From positions 612,609-676,608 of the forward strand of contig JAFDZA010000014.1 of NCBI GenBank assembly GCA_018267135.1: a DNA stretch of 64,000 nt. The letters run 5' to 3'. Shown piece by piece: positions 7,599 through 16,354 of this stretch (position 1 is its first letter; each line of letters opens with the position of its first letter). The notes beneath the pieces were generated by a model. It did not search any database. It was given only the letters and a program-made list of their open reading frames with translations, and was not told the DNA's origin. Source of the DNA: Bacteroidota bacterium (GTDB lineage: Bacteria; Bacteroidota; Bacteroidia; Cytophagales; Cyclobacteriaceae). The translations under genes and the position numbers were made by a program.

Positions 7599-9023
7599 TT
7601 ACGCCACTTCTTTTTGTTTTTTAACAGGGTAATCAAACAAACCATGTTCTTTAATGGCCTCTTCTACTTTGTGGGGCACGTACTTTTCCCATCCGGCTTC
7701 GCCTTTTTTAATCATCACCAATACATTGTCTGAAATAATTTGCAGATTATTAATATTAGCATCTTCTATATCCTGCATTTTATTGTTTACCATCAGGTAC
7801 CGGAAAAGAGGTTTTAGGTTTTCGGGTAATTCCCGCTCAAAATCTTTTAACGTAAACAATGATTTGTCTGAACGTAAAGCCGGATAGATGTACAGTTTAA
7901 TATTCGAGCCAAACAACGAAGAAAAGCACTCTAAAATTCCTCCGTTTAGGTTATCGTAAGTTTTTTCATCGAAGATTTTTTGAAGAGCGTAAATACCCAG
8001 CACCAAACCTATTTTTTTTCCTTTCGTAGTTTTAAAAAGATAGTTTACCAACCGGTAGTACTCGAAATAATTGGAGATCAATACATTTTGCCCCAGCGAA
8101 CAAATAATGTCGGCCCGGTACAGAAAATCTTTTTCATCTATGCTCCCTTCCGAACTGAGGTCGTTAAGCGTGAGCTCGGTAATAGTAATCAGTTTATTCT
8201 TATCTACATCGGGTTCGTTTTTAAAATACCTGCGAGAGGTAAGCAACATATCTACGTTAACATGCGTAACCGGACGAAAGCGACCACGAAGGACTAATAC
8301 ATTTTTCTTGTAGAGGTATTCAGACGGTTGCACCACCCGGCCATCGGCACCAAACATAGCGGCTTTGGTTAGTCCATTTTTTACCAACTTCAGAGCCATC
8401 AACCGATTATCCACGTTTTTAAAATCGCGCCCCTCTATTCGAAACATATCGATCTCTGCCCTTCGCGTGGTCAGGCCATCGAGCAGCGAAAGCATAATTT
8501 CTTCAGCATCTTTAAGAAACATGCACGCATAAATCAGGTTTACGCCCAATATGCCTAATGATACTTGTTGCTGCAGCTGATCGTTGTCTTGAAGTTTTAC
8601 ATGTATGATGCAATCGTTGTACGAGCCTTGCGGAGCTAATTGAAACCGTAACCCCATCCAGCCATGGCCTTGATTGGTACGTTCAAAATTCAATATCTCT
8701 ACCGTATCGGCAAAGGCAAAAAAACGAGTTTCGCTGATGCGGTGTGGCAACCTTTCTGGCAACAATTGATATTCGTGCTCAATCATACTGATGAGGCGGC
8801 CTTCGCTTACATAACGATCGCACACCCCGTATATGGCATCGCTGAATTTCATATCGTAGGCAGACATTGTTTTAGCAACGGTGCCACTCGCTCCGCCCAC
8901 TTTAAAAAAATTGGCGGCCGTTTCCTGCCCGCCTCCTACTTCGGCAAACGACCCGTATATAGCCCGGCTAAGATTTATACGCAAAGCTTTTTCTTGTGTA
9001 CTCAGTTTCTTCGGTTCCTCCAT
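7599..9023 (-). CDS. Conserved Bacteroidota protein of unknown function (474 aa)
   Basis: 474 residues, soluble-looking, with no signal peptide or membrane helix. The conserved core includes IYGSFAEVGGGQETAANFF, GGASGTVAKTMSAYDMKFS and DAIYG near the N terminus and NRLMALKLVKNGLTKAAMF in the middle. I recall this family as widespread in Bacteroidota and often auto-labelled TonB-dependent receptor; nothing here supports a beta-barrel, plug or TonB box, so that label should not be used. Function is unknown. It is divergent from fabH across 158 bp and abuts the convergent coiled-coil gene. Confidence 0.8.
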   Translation of the reverse strand: MEEPKKLSTQEKALRINLSRAIYGSFAEVGGGQETAANFFKVGGASGTVAKTMSAYDMKFSDAIYGVCDRYVSEGRLISMIEHEYQLLPERLPHRISETRFFAFADTVEILNFERTNQGHGWMGLRFQLAPQGSYNDCIIHVKLQDNDQLQQQVSLGILGVNLIYACMFLKDAEEIMLSLLDGLTTRRAEIDMFRIEGRDFKNVDNRLMALKLVKNGLTKAAMFGADGRVVQPSEYLYKKNVLVLRGRFRPVTHVNVDMLLTSRRYFKNEPDVDKNKLITITELTLNDLSSEGSIDEKDFLYRADIICSLGQNVLISNYFEYYRLVNYLFKTTKGKKIGLVLGIYALQKIFDEKTYDNLNGGILECFSSLFGSNIKLYIYPALRSDKSLFTLKDFERELPENLKPLFRYLMVNNKMQDIEDANINNLQIISDNVLVMIKKGEAGWEKYVPHKVEEAIKEHGLFDYPVKKQKEVA

Positions 9024-9181
9024 ACTTCCTGGTTACTTTGGCTCGAAAGGTAGCAATTGTTTTCTGTACAGAGGAACGTATTTAACCGATGCCGGTTTCA
9101 TTAAATGTAAAAAAAATAAAAGTTGCATTTATTAGTTGAACACAGCTTTCATTAACTTGGCAATTGATTAACTAAAAGAAA

Positions 9182-10183
9182 ATGTATCATTCTAAAATAA
9201 TCGGGCTCGGACACCATGTGCCGGATACGGTAATTACCAACCAATACCTGTCTACCTTAATGGACACCACAGACGAATGGATTGTGGAGCGTACAGGCAT
9301 TAAAGAGCGCAGGTGGATGAACCCGGCACAAGACACCGTGGCCAATATGTCGGCCAAAGCCTCGCGCCTCGCACTACAGCGAGCCGGTCTGAAAGAAACA
9401 GACATCGACTTTATTGTATTTGCTACCATTACCCCAGATTATTTTTTTCCAGGCTCTGGTGTATTACTTCAACGCGAACTCGGACTTGACGGGCGCATTG
9501 GCGCACTCGATATTCGCAATGCCTGCTCCGGTTTTATCTATGGATTATCAGTGGCCGACCAGTTTATTAAAACTGGTATGTATAAAAACGTACTGGTGGT
9601 CGGTGCCGAAATTCAATCAACCGCACTCGACATCAGTACGCAGGGAAGAAATACGGCCGTTATTTTTGGAGACGGAGCCGGTGCCGCCATCCTTCAGCGC
9701 TCGGAGAAACCCGGGCTGCTTTCCACCCATCTGCACTCAGACGGAAAATTTGCTGAAGAACTATATGTAAAAGATCCCGGCAGCAGCCGGCCTCATGCTG
9801 AGCGCCAACCCGAACAAATTTTAGATACCACTACCTACAAAGTAGTAATGAATGGCAACCAGGTTTTTAAACATGCTACCACCCGGTTTATGGAGGTGAT
9901 TCAAGAAGCACTGGATGCCAACCACTTAAAGAAAGAAGAAATTAATATGTTGGTGCCGCACCAAGCTAACTTGCGCATCAGTCAATACATCCAGCATAAA
10001 CTTGCTTTGCGCGATGACCAAGTATTTAACAACATACAACATTACGGCAATACCACCGCTGCCTCGATACCCATCGCCATGAGCGAAGCCTGGGCACAAG
10101 GAAGAATCAAAGAAAATGACGTACTTTGCCTGGCCGCCTTCGGCAGTGGCTTTACATGGGCTTCTGCGCTGATCCGGTGGTAA
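9182..10183 (+). CDS. fabH: 3-oxoacyl-ACP synthase III (KAS III), copy 1
   Basis: 333 residues. The catalytic triad is complete: Cys115 in NACSGF, His260 in VPHQAN and Asn290 in YGNTTAASIP. FGDGAGAAIL (162-171) is the conserved Gly-rich turn. KAS III condenses acetyl- or branched acyl-CoA with malonyl-ACP to start fatty-acid chains. A second full fabH lies at 21932 beside efp and accBC, so this copy, which stands away from other lipid genes, may have a different primer or a specialised lipid role; that is inference. Confidence 0.93.
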   Translation: MYHSKIIGLGHHVPDTVITNQYLSTLMDTTDEWIVERTGIKERRWMNPAQDTVANMSAKASRLALQRAGLKETDIDFIVFATITPDYFFPGSGVLLQRELGLDGRIGALDIRNACSGFIYGLSVADQFIKTGMYKNVLVVGAEIQSTALDISTQGRNTAVIFGDGAGAAILQRSEKPGLLSTHLHSDGKFAEELYVKDPGSSRPHAERQPEQILDTTTYKVVMNGNQVFKHATTRFMEVIQEALDANHLKKEEINMLVPHQANLRISQYIQHKLALRDDQVFNNIQHYGNTTAASIPIAMSEAWAQGRIKENDVLCLAAFGSGFTWASALIRW

Positions 10184-10194
10184 ATTAACTCCGG

Positions 10195-10215
10195 TGTGCA
10201 GGTACTACCTGCACA
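10195..10215. repeat. 21-bp perfect palindrome
   Basis: TGTGCAGGTA C TACCTGCACA: two 10-bp arms around one central base, 12 bp after the fabH stop and 25 bp before the next start. As RNA it could form a GTGCAGG/CCTGCAC hairpin, but no T tract follows, so a simple terminator is unlikely. An operator is the alternative. Confidence 0.55.
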
Positions 10216-10239
10216 ATAAATTGTTCAAAACTTGTACCC

Positions 10240-10464
10240 ATGAAGACCTCCTCCTACAACCCCAGTCCGCTTGAAGTGGACATGGCCAATGCTCTTTTTA
10301 TTTTGCAAAAAGAAATACAAAAGCATTTGCAAGACAATGAAGTGATTCATGTAGAAACAAACATTCAGCGAGATAACCCTACAGTAAAATTCAGCTTGCT
10401 GGACAAAGATGGCGACCCGCATGAAATGGTGCTGAGAATAGTACAGATACCCGATAAGTTTTAG
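10240..10464 (+). CDS. Small uncharacterised protein (74 aa)
   Basis: 74 residues, starting MKTSSYNPSPLEVDMANAL. The sequence is a predicted helix (FILQKEIQKHLQ) followed by two or three beta strands (HVETNIQRDNPTVKFSLLDKD...EMVLRIVQIPDKF), with no signal peptide or membrane segment. Codon use matches the neighbours and the frame is read in the direction of transcription, which supports a real gene. TTGTACCC directly abuts its ATG. No family recognised. It lies between fabH and the S41 protease. Confidence 0.6.
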   Translation: MKTSSYNPSPLEVDMANALFILQKEIQKHLQDNEVIHVETNIQRDNPTVKFSLLDKDGDPHEMVLRIVQIPDKF

Positions 10465-10528
10465 ACAGGAGGCAAGTTGTGGCACCAGGAAGAAGAATTC
10501 ATAATGAATGGCACTATTTTTTAATTCA

Positions 10529-12172
10529 ATGAAGAAGAAAATTATTATAGGAAGTGTTGTAATCTTAGGAACAGCCTGTTTATCATTTACACCTCCGGCC
10601 GACCGTTTTTTTGAAATGGCCAAAAACCTGGAAATTTTCTCAGCCCTTTTTAAAGAGGTAAACGCCCTGTACGTAGATGATACTAACCCCAACCGTATGG
10701 TGCGCAACGGCATCGATGCCATGCTCAACTCGCTCGATCCATATACCAATTATATTCCCGAAGACGAAGTAGAAGATTATCGCACTTTAAATACCGGGCA
10801 ATATGGCGGTATAGGCGCTTCCACTATTAACCTGGGTAATCGCATTGTGGTAAACATGATTTTTGAAAATTATCCGGCTTATAAAAATGGATTAAAAATT
10901 GGCGATGAAATCATAAAAATAAACGATTTGGAATTAGCTAAACTAACGGTGGAAGAATCGAACCGGTTAATGAAGGGGCAAGTGGGCACTGTAGTAAAAA
11001 TCTCAGTAAAAAGATTTAATCACGACCATCTGATTGATCTCGAATTCAAACGCGAAAAAATAAAGATCAATATTGTTCCCTATTATGGAATGATAACCGG
11101 AACCGATGTGGGGTTTATTCAACTAACTGAATTTACCAACGAGTGTAGTCGCGAGTTAAAGAAGGGAATACAATCGCTGAAAGACCAAGGTGCCAAGAAA
11201 TTGATTTTGGATTTGCGCGGAAACCCGGGCGGCCATTTGAATGAAGCCATTGATATCTGCAATTTTTTTATTGCCAAAAATAAACTGGTCGTAACCACCA
11301 AAGGCAAAAGCGAAGAGCGTAACTATGAAACACAAAATAATCCACTGGATGAAACCCTCCCCCTCATCGTGTTAATTAACCGTGGAAGCGCTTCTGCTTC
11401 AGAAATTGTAGCGGGTACTTTGCAGGATTACGACCGGGCCGTAATTATGGGCGAACGATCTTATGGAAAAGGTTTAGTGCAAATGGGTAAACCGTTTATT
11501 TATAATTCGTATATCAAAATAACTACAGCAAAATATTATACCCCAAGCGGACGATGCATACAAGTGCTCGACTACTCGCATCGGAGGGCAGACGGCAGCG
11601 TAGCATCGGTACCCGATTCCATCAAAAGAAAATTTAAAACTTTGCGTGGCCGGGCGGTGTACGATGGCGGAGGTATTGACCCCGATATTATTTACGACAA
11701 AGCTGCTTCCTCTGAGTACGTAGCTGCGCTGGTGAGACAGGGATATCTTTTTGATTATGCCACCCAATACGCAGCCTCTCACCCGGCCATCGCCTCGCCC
11801 AGAAATTTTTCACTGATGCCTGCCGACTATCAAGCTTTTATGAATTGGGTTAGTAACAAGAAAGTAATTTATCAAACTAAAGTAGAAAATGATTTAAAAG
11901 AACTGGAAGAAATGGCCTCCCGCGAGCAGTATCTTCCTGTTATCCGTGAAGAATTGGCTGAGATACACAAAAAACTGGCCGATACCCATAAGGAGAACCT
12001 GACGACATACAAAGATTTAATACAAGCTGCCTTAGAACAGGAAATTGTTTCTCGTTATTATTTTGAAAAAGGAGCAACCGAGTTTGTTATCAGCCACGAT
12101 GGAGAGGTGGCCAAAGCAGTTAGTGTGCTCACTAACTCCGCGCTTTATAAGAAGATATTAGGTGAGCCTTAA
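10529..12172 (+). CDS. S41 C-terminal processing protease (CtpA/Prc type)
   Basis: I prefer the ATG at 10529 (MKKKIIIGSVVILG), which begins a signal peptide; the frame reaches 10508. The 547-residue protein has an N-terminal helical region, a PDZ domain (~85-165, GLKIGDEIIKIND), and the S41 core with DLRGNPGGHLNEA, the serine box GSASASEIVAGTLQDY and the lysine box GERSYGKGLVQ (Lys314). Both catalytic residues are intact. The ~180-residue C-terminal extension contains a charged helical part. It would work in the periplasm, trimming C termini or degrading substrates. Family usual length is 400-560. Confidence 0.93.
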   Translation: MKKKIIIGSVVILGTACLSFTPPADRFFEMAKNLEIFSALFKEVNALYVDDTNPNRMVRNGIDAMLNSLDPYTNYIPEDEVEDYRTLNTGQYGGIGASTINLGNRIVVNMIFENYPAYKNGLKIGDEIIKINDLELAKLTVEESNRLMKGQVGTVVKISVKRFNHDHLIDLEFKREKIKINIVPYYGMITGTDVGFIQLTEFTNECSRELKKGIQSLKDQGAKKLILDLRGNPGGHLNEAIDICNFFIAKNKLVVTTKGKSEERNYETQNNPLDETLPLIVLINRGSASASEIVAGTLQDYDRAVIMGERSYGKGLVQMGKPFIYNSYIKITTAKYYTPSGRCIQVLDYSHRRADGSVASVPDSIKRKFKTLRGRAVYDGGGIDPDIIYDKAASSEYVAALVRQGYLFDYATQYAASHPAIASPRNFSLMPADYQAFMNWVSNKKVIYQTKVENDLKELEEMASREQYLPVIREELAEIHKKLADTHKENLTTYKDLIQAALEQEIVSRYYFEKGATEFVISHDGEVAKAVSVLTNSALYKKILGEP

Positions 12173-12199
12173 CCTGAGGGCTAGCTCCTAACAAAAAAA

Positions 12200-12634
12200 T
12201 TACTTCTCAATTGCTTCGCAAGCTAAAGCAATTTGTATTGACCACGAACTGGTATAAACCACTGCTATCTTTTGCTGATCGGTATTGGTTATCCACTCAG
12301 GGTTATTTAATAGCTTACGGGCATTCCATAAATACGAGCCCTGATTATCTTGTGTGCATTTAACAACAGCCTTCCCCGAAAACCTAAATCCATCGGGTGC
12401 TTTAATAGACAGCGTTGTGCCCTTCAAACAAAATTTATCCTCAAGACATTTACAATCCGGTAACGGCACACAGACTGCATCATGCAACTCGGGGGTTTGT
12501 TTAGGCTCACCAACCACTACAATTACTTTTCTTGGCTTATACTCATGGCTAAGATCAATAACGGGAGTTGCTTTTGGATGACAAGCAATAAGGATCATCA
12601 TTGCAAGCAAAAATCGGATAACACTTGTTTCCAT
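12200..12634 (-). CDS. Putative lipoprotein of unknown function
   Basis: 144 residues. The start METSVIRFLLAMMILIACHP is a short signal sequence ending in a lipobox (LIAC, Cys18), so the mature protein should be lipid-anchored. Two CxC/CxxxxC-like groups follow (CVPLPDCKCLEDKFC), then a small domain ending near the C terminus. No family recognised. It is convergent with the S41 protease and divergent from the response regulator. Confidence 0.65.
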   Translation of the reverse strand: METSVIRFLLAMMILIACHPKATPVIDLSHEYKPRKVIVVVGEPKQTPELHDAVCVPLPDCKCLEDKFCLKGTTLSIKAPDGFRFSGKAVVKCTQDNQGSYLWNARKLLNNPEWITNTDQQKIAVVYTSSWSIQIALACEAIEK

Positions 12635-12845
12635 TTGTTAATAGATTAAAACTTTACCGAAGTACGATTTGAGTAAACTAGTATCCTATACTGAAAACTT
12701 AGTATTTTTCTGATATTCTCTCTTCTATTATGAATCAGTCTAAACTATAAGGGGTATTTTTTTTCGTTTTTGTAGTATTTCTTACATCCCCCCTCTCCAT
12801 AAAGTCGGTTTTAGTACCTTAGAAAAACCTAAACTCCAAAAATCG

Positions 12846-13478
12846 TTGTACAAAATTCTTATCTGTGAAGATCATGAGATAGTAGTAGAAGGTGTAAAAA
12901 TGATGCTGGCAAGCCAAGATGAGTTTATGCTCTGCGGCCATGTTACAACCTATGCACAACTACAACCATTCCTTCAGCACGAAAACCCGTCAGTACTCTT
13001 GCTCGATCTCAATCTGAAGAAAGAAGATGGCTACACCATCTTGATAAAGCTTAAAGAGAATTACCCCCATGTAAAAGTGCTCATCCTTACGATGTATGAA
13101 GAGGCTTACCTGATTGAAAAAGCACGGAAGCTCGGGGCAAATGGTTTTTTATTGAAAAACATGGCTCATGGCGAACTGGTGGAGGCCCTCCGTCATGTAT
13201 TTAATTCAGAGGAGTTTTATCTTCAATCTAACCTGAAAACACAACAACAACAGGAAATAGTATTGCGCGATCAGTTTGTAGAAAAAATGCATTTAACCCC
13301 ACGCGAAATAGATATTATACGGCTGGTGGCTATGGGCAAATCGGCTAAAGAAATTGGAGATGAACTTTTTCTAAGTATACATACTGTAGATACTCATAGG
13401 CGTAATATTATTGACAAACTAAAACTAAAAAATATTGCCGATCTGGCGCGCTTTGCAGTAGAAAACCACTTACTCTAA
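12846..13478 (+). CDS. NarL/FixJ-type response regulator, TTG start
   Basis: 210 residues. There is no in-frame ATG or GTG near the receiver start; the TTG at 12846 (MYKILICEDHEIVVEG) begins exactly where a receiver domain should, while the next Met (residue 19) would remove strand beta-1 and the acidic pocket. The receiver has phospho-acceptor Asp54 (LLLDLNL) and the Thr/Lys switch residues (LILTMYE, GFLLKN). A LuxR-type helix-turn-helix (~147-205, LTPREIDIIRLVAMGKSAKEI) completes the protein. The cognate kinase is the next gene, 51 bp downstream. Confidence 0.9.
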   Translation: MYKILICEDHEIVVEGVKMMLASQDEFMLCGHVTTYAQLQPFLQHENPSVLLLDLNLKKEDGYTILIKLKENYPHVKVLILTMYEEAYLIEKARKLGANGFLLKNMAHGELVEALRHVFNSEEFYLQSNLKTQQQQEIVLRDQFVEKMHLTPREIDIIRLVAMGKSAKEIGDELFLSIHTVDTHRRNIIDKLKLKNIADLARFAVENHLL

Positions 13479-13529
13479 TACTTAAAAGTAAGTATTGGGT
13501 GTGGCCACTTATTTAAGTTTATTGTACCC

Positions 13530-15359
13530 GTGAAAAATACCTTCACTTTAATCTTATGTACAGTCTTATTATACGGATCATCGGCCGCACAAGAGCCGGC
13601 AGACACCGTTTATTTTGACGGAACTCAAAGCAGCATTCCAATCAATGCATCCATTCGGTATTTTAGTTCTCCATCGGATATTCACATCGATTCAGCTTGG
13701 TATATTTTAAAAAACGGAACTCAGATAATGCACAACCCGCCTGTCAATTTTGGTATCGTAAATAGTTTTTTTTGGCTTGCCGTAACCATCAAAAACACAA
13801 CCGACCAAAATCAAAATCTGTATTTAAAAATTAAACAGCCTCATCTCTACCAAATCTACTTTTATAGGATAAATAACAAACCTGAGTTTCTTTATAAGGG
13901 CGGCATGTATTTTCCGTTTCATGTGCGGCCGGTACCTATACGTAATTTTGCATTTCCCATACATTGCCCGGCTGGCCGAAGTTATACTGCCTTGATAAAA
14001 ATTCATCATGTCAGCAGCCTATCCTTTCCGGCTTTCCTTGAAACCGAAAAGGAACTGTTAACCTCCAACTACCAGCAAAATCTGGGCTGGGGGTTTTGGG
14101 CCGGTTTTATTTTTTTTAATTCCTTATTTGCCCTCATCGGGTGGATTGTAATACAAAGAAGTGTATTCTTCTGGTATTTTTTATATATGCTATGTGTTGT
14201 TTCATTTGGTCTGACCGAGCAAGGCTATAGTTTTCAATTTATATTTCCCAACTATCCGGAGTATTCCACTATATCCATTATTGGCATCGGAATTTTGCTT
14301 TCTGCGCTCATGATCAAGTTTACTCAGTCTCTTTTAGAAACAAAAAAATACTTTCCGTGGAGTAACCGAATCATTAACGGAATTATTACCCTTATTCTTT
14401 TTTTAATTTTCCTCGGGCTCATCGTGCCTCATTTTATGTTTCAGATTAATACATGGCTTCTCTCTTTTCTGAATGGACTCATGTTGTTTTCGCTTGCACT
14501 GGTGGCCTACATCGGCATTCAGTCGTTAAAAACGAACCCAACAGTTGCCTTGTTCTATCTCATCGCTTATACGGTCATTGTACTTTGCTCTACCTTTACC
14601 ATTTTAGATGTTGCCTTTGGCTTGTTTGATTATTTTGGGCCTAACCTTATTTTACTTGGGTACCTTGTTGAAGCTGTTTTGCTGAGTATTGCCATTGCTT
14701 TCTTTTTTCACCGAATAAATAACGAGCGGTTGTTTCTCACAACTAAAGTAGCCAAGCAACAAAAAGAAATGTACCAGCAATATATTTCGGGAATAGAAAA
14801 AGAACGATCTCGGATTGCCGGGGAATTACACGATGATGTGGGGAGCCGACTTAGTTTTTTAAAACGATTAATTCAGAATCAACAACAAGAATCCGAAAAA
14901 GCCATAAATCAACTCAATGTGCTTATTCATGATATTCGGAAATTATCGCACGACCTCGCCCCTCCCATTGCCCACGTATCCGGCTTAGCCCCGTTATTAG
15001 AAAAATTGGTGAGCGATCAGCGCAAAACATCAGGTATCGACATAAAATTACAAATACATCACTTTACTGATAAACTTAGCCCCTTTCATATTCAGCAGCT
15101 ATACCGAATCGTGCAAGAAGCCCTAAGTAATATCATAAACCATTCGAAAGCCCAACAGGCATACATTCAACTTTTCGGACACGAAAAAAAATTGGATCTC
15201 GTAATTGAAGATAATGGGAAAGGATTTGAGCCATCCACACAAGCAGGCTTCGGGTTGAGCCAAATGCGGATCCGAACCGACAGCCTGAGCGGCCGTATCG
15301 AAATAAACAGTCATCCGGGAAAAGGCACTACTATTTTGGTTGAAGTTCCATTTCCGTAA
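13530..15359 (+). CDS. 7TMR-DISM sensor histidine kinase (HisKA_3 type)
   Basis: 609 residues with GTG start at 13530, preceded directly by TTGTACCC. Signal peptide (1-20, ending SSA-AQE), then an extracytoplasmic jelly-roll-like domain (~25-165, 7TMR-DISMED2 type), seven predicted transmembrane helices (~180-395), a short coiled linker, and a HisKA_3 dimerisation domain with phospho-acceptor His434 in RIAGELHDDVGSRLS. The HATPase has the N box (ALSNIINHSKA) and G boxes (EDNGKGFEPS, GFGLSQMRIR). It is the expected partner of the NarL-type regulator upstream. The ligand of the DISM domain is unknown; carbohydrates are the usual guess for this family. Confidence 0.9.
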   Translation: MKNTFTLILCTVLLYGSSAAQEPADTVYFDGTQSSIPINASIRYFSSPSDIHIDSAWYILKNGTQIMHNPPVNFGIVNSFFWLAVTIKNTTDQNQNLYLKIKQPHLYQIYFYRINNKPEFLYKGGMYFPFHVRPVPIRNFAFPIHCPAGRSYTALIKIHHVSSLSFPAFLETEKELLTSNYQQNLGWGFWAGFIFFNSLFALIGWIVIQRSVFFWYFLYMLCVVSFGLTEQGYSFQFIFPNYPEYSTISIIGIGILLSALMIKFTQSLLETKKYFPWSNRIINGIITLILFLIFLGLIVPHFMFQINTWLLSFLNGLMLFSLALVAYIGIQSLKTNPTVALFYLIAYTVIVLCSTFTILDVAFGLFDYFGPNLILLGYLVEAVLLSIAIAFFFHRINNERLFLTTKVAKQQKEMYQQYISGIEKERSRIAGELHDDVGSRLSFLKRLIQNQQQESEKAINQLNVLIHDIRKLSHDLAPPIAHVSGLAPLLEKLVSDQRKTSGIDIKLQIHHFTDKLSPFHIQQLYRIVQEALSNIINHSKAQQAYIQLFGHEKKLDLVIEDNGKGFEPSTQAGFGLSQMRIRTDSLSGRIEINSHPGKGTTILVEVPFP

Positions 15360-15364
15360 GTAGT

Positions 15365-15775
15365 CTACAGATTTTTTTTTATTGCCTCTAACGTATGGCT
15401 AAACTCCTCTTTACTGAGTTTCAATTTCGGGTTAGCAAAATTAATATCGCCCATCGAATTCATGGGAACTAAATGCAGATGAGCGTGCGGCACTTCAAAA
15501 CCAATCACCGCCACTCCTACTCGTTTACAATGTGTAGATTTTTTAATAGCAGAGGCCACGCGCTTCGCAAATACTATCATGGCAGCCATAGAAGAATCTT
15601 CAATGTCAAAAAAATAATCCACTTCATTTTTAGGGATAACCAAGGTGTGGCCGATGGCAAGCGGATTGATGTCGAGAAAAGCAATGAAGTTATCATCTTC
15701 GGCAACGATGTATCCGGGAATTTCCCGGTTACTAATTTTTGTAAAAACAGAAGACATACGCTTCGGGTTATCCAA
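15365..15775 (-). CDS. HIT family hydrolase
   Basis: Up to 136 residues; the ATG at 15775 overlaps the greA stop by 8 bp, while the internal MSSVFTKI start at 15757 gives 130 residues and looks more like the family N terminus. The histidine triad HAHLHLVP is near residues 105-112, and GHTLVIPKNEVDYFFD is the conserved first half of the fold. HIT proteins hydrolyse nucleotide phosphoramidates or dinucleoside polyphosphates. It follows greA on the minus strand, probably cotranscribed. Confidence 0.92.
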   Translation of the reverse strand: MDNPKRMSSVFTKISNREIPGYIVAEDDNFIAFLDINPLAIGHTLVIPKNEVDYFFDIEDSSMAAMIVFAKRVASAIKKSTHCKRVGVAVIGFEVPHAHLHLVPMNSMGDINFANPKLKLSKEEFSHTLEAIKKNL

Positions 15776-16241
15776 TATTTACCACTTCAAATTCCATTTC
15801 ACCGGCTGGTGTTTTTACTTTTGCCATATCGCCTTTTTTCTTTCCGAGCAACCCTTTGCCAATGGGCGATTGGGTAGATATTTTTCCGGCTTTTAAATCG
15901 GCTTCTTCTTCACTTACCAACGTATAAGTTACAGAGGCTCCGTTTTTTTTATTCTTAATTGTTACCTTAGAAAGAATAGAAACTATAGAAGTATCAATTT
16001 TAGATTCATCTATCAGGCGGGCATTGCTCACCAGGTCTTCCAGCTTAGCAATCTTAGCTTCCAAATGGCCTTGTGCATCTTTGGCGGCATCGTACTCGGC
16101 ATTCTCGCTCAGGTCGCCTTTATCGCGGGCTTCCGCAATTTGTTTAGCGATATCGGCCCGGCCTTTTGTTTTGAGATGATTTAATTCATTTGTGATTTTA
16201 TCCAAGCCTTCTTTGGTATAATAAGAAATTTTTTTGCTCAT
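15768..16241 (-). CDS. greA: Transcription elongation factor GreA
   Basis: The start at 16241 (MSKKISYYTKEGLDKI) gives 157 residues, the normal GreA length. The frame stays open to 16322 but that extension runs through a strong hairpin and has no homologous look. The N-terminal antiparallel coiled coil carries the acidic tip (DLSENAEYDAAKDAQ) that reaches into the RNA-polymerase secondary channel; the C-terminal FKBP-like domain follows (SPIGKGLLGKKKGD). GreA stimulates cleavage of backtracked transcripts. The leader holds a 14-bp hairpin and a consensus promoter. Confidence 0.96.
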   Translation of the reverse strand: MSKKISYYTKEGLDKITNELNHLKTKGRADIAKQIAEARDKGDLSENAEYDAAKDAQGHLEAKIAKLEDLVSNARLIDESKIDTSIVSILSKVTIKNKKNGASVTYTLVSEEEADLKAGKISTQSPIGKGLLGKKKGDMAKVKTPAGEMEFEVVNIG

Positions 16242-16276
16242 AGTTTGTTTCGGTTCGTAAATATTTTCGGCTTCAC

Positions 16277-16317
16277 AAAAAATAAAAACAACGGCTTCTG
16301 CATCAGAAGCCGTTGTT
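16277..16317 (-). terminator. Intrinsic terminator-like hairpin in front of greA
   Basis: On the minus strand, a perfect 14-bp stem (arms 16304-16317 and 16287-16300, loop of 3 nt) is followed by a T-rich tract (16277-16288, TTTTTATTTTTT read on the minus strand). It can end transcripts from the pentapeptide-repeat gene. It also lies between the predicted greA promoter and greA, so it may act as an attenuator or 5'-end stabiliser for greA. Confidence 0.8.
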
Positions 16318-16321
16318 GGCA

Positions 16322-16352
16322 CAAAGATAATTTTTTATATCTGTATTACAAA
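16322..16352 (-). promoter_or_regulatory. Consensus greA promoter
   Basis: Read on the minus strand: TTTG (16352-16349), 19 bp, TATCTTTG (16329-16322). Both boxes and the spacer match the Bacteroidota consensus. The predicted start is near 16315, at the very edge of the hairpin. Confidence 0.7.
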
Positions 16353-16354
16353 AA

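Noticed and set aside
7599..9023. TonB-dependent receptor label for the 474-residue protein
   Set aside because: No signal peptide, plug, TonB box or beta-barrel pattern.
10225..10749. 174-codon minus-strand frame over the small protein and S41 start
   Set aside because: Overlaps two plus-strand genes in full and has no recognisable protein sequence.
12172..12200. Terminator between the S41 protease and the lipoprotein
   Set aside because: A TTAGG/CCTAA plus AGCC/GGCT stem is interrupted and is followed by A residues, not T, on the plus strand; on the minus strand the T run comes before the stem.
16242..16322. Upstream extension of greA
   Set aside because: The extension is encoded by the terminator-like hairpin; the ATG at 16241 gives normal GreA length and N terminus.
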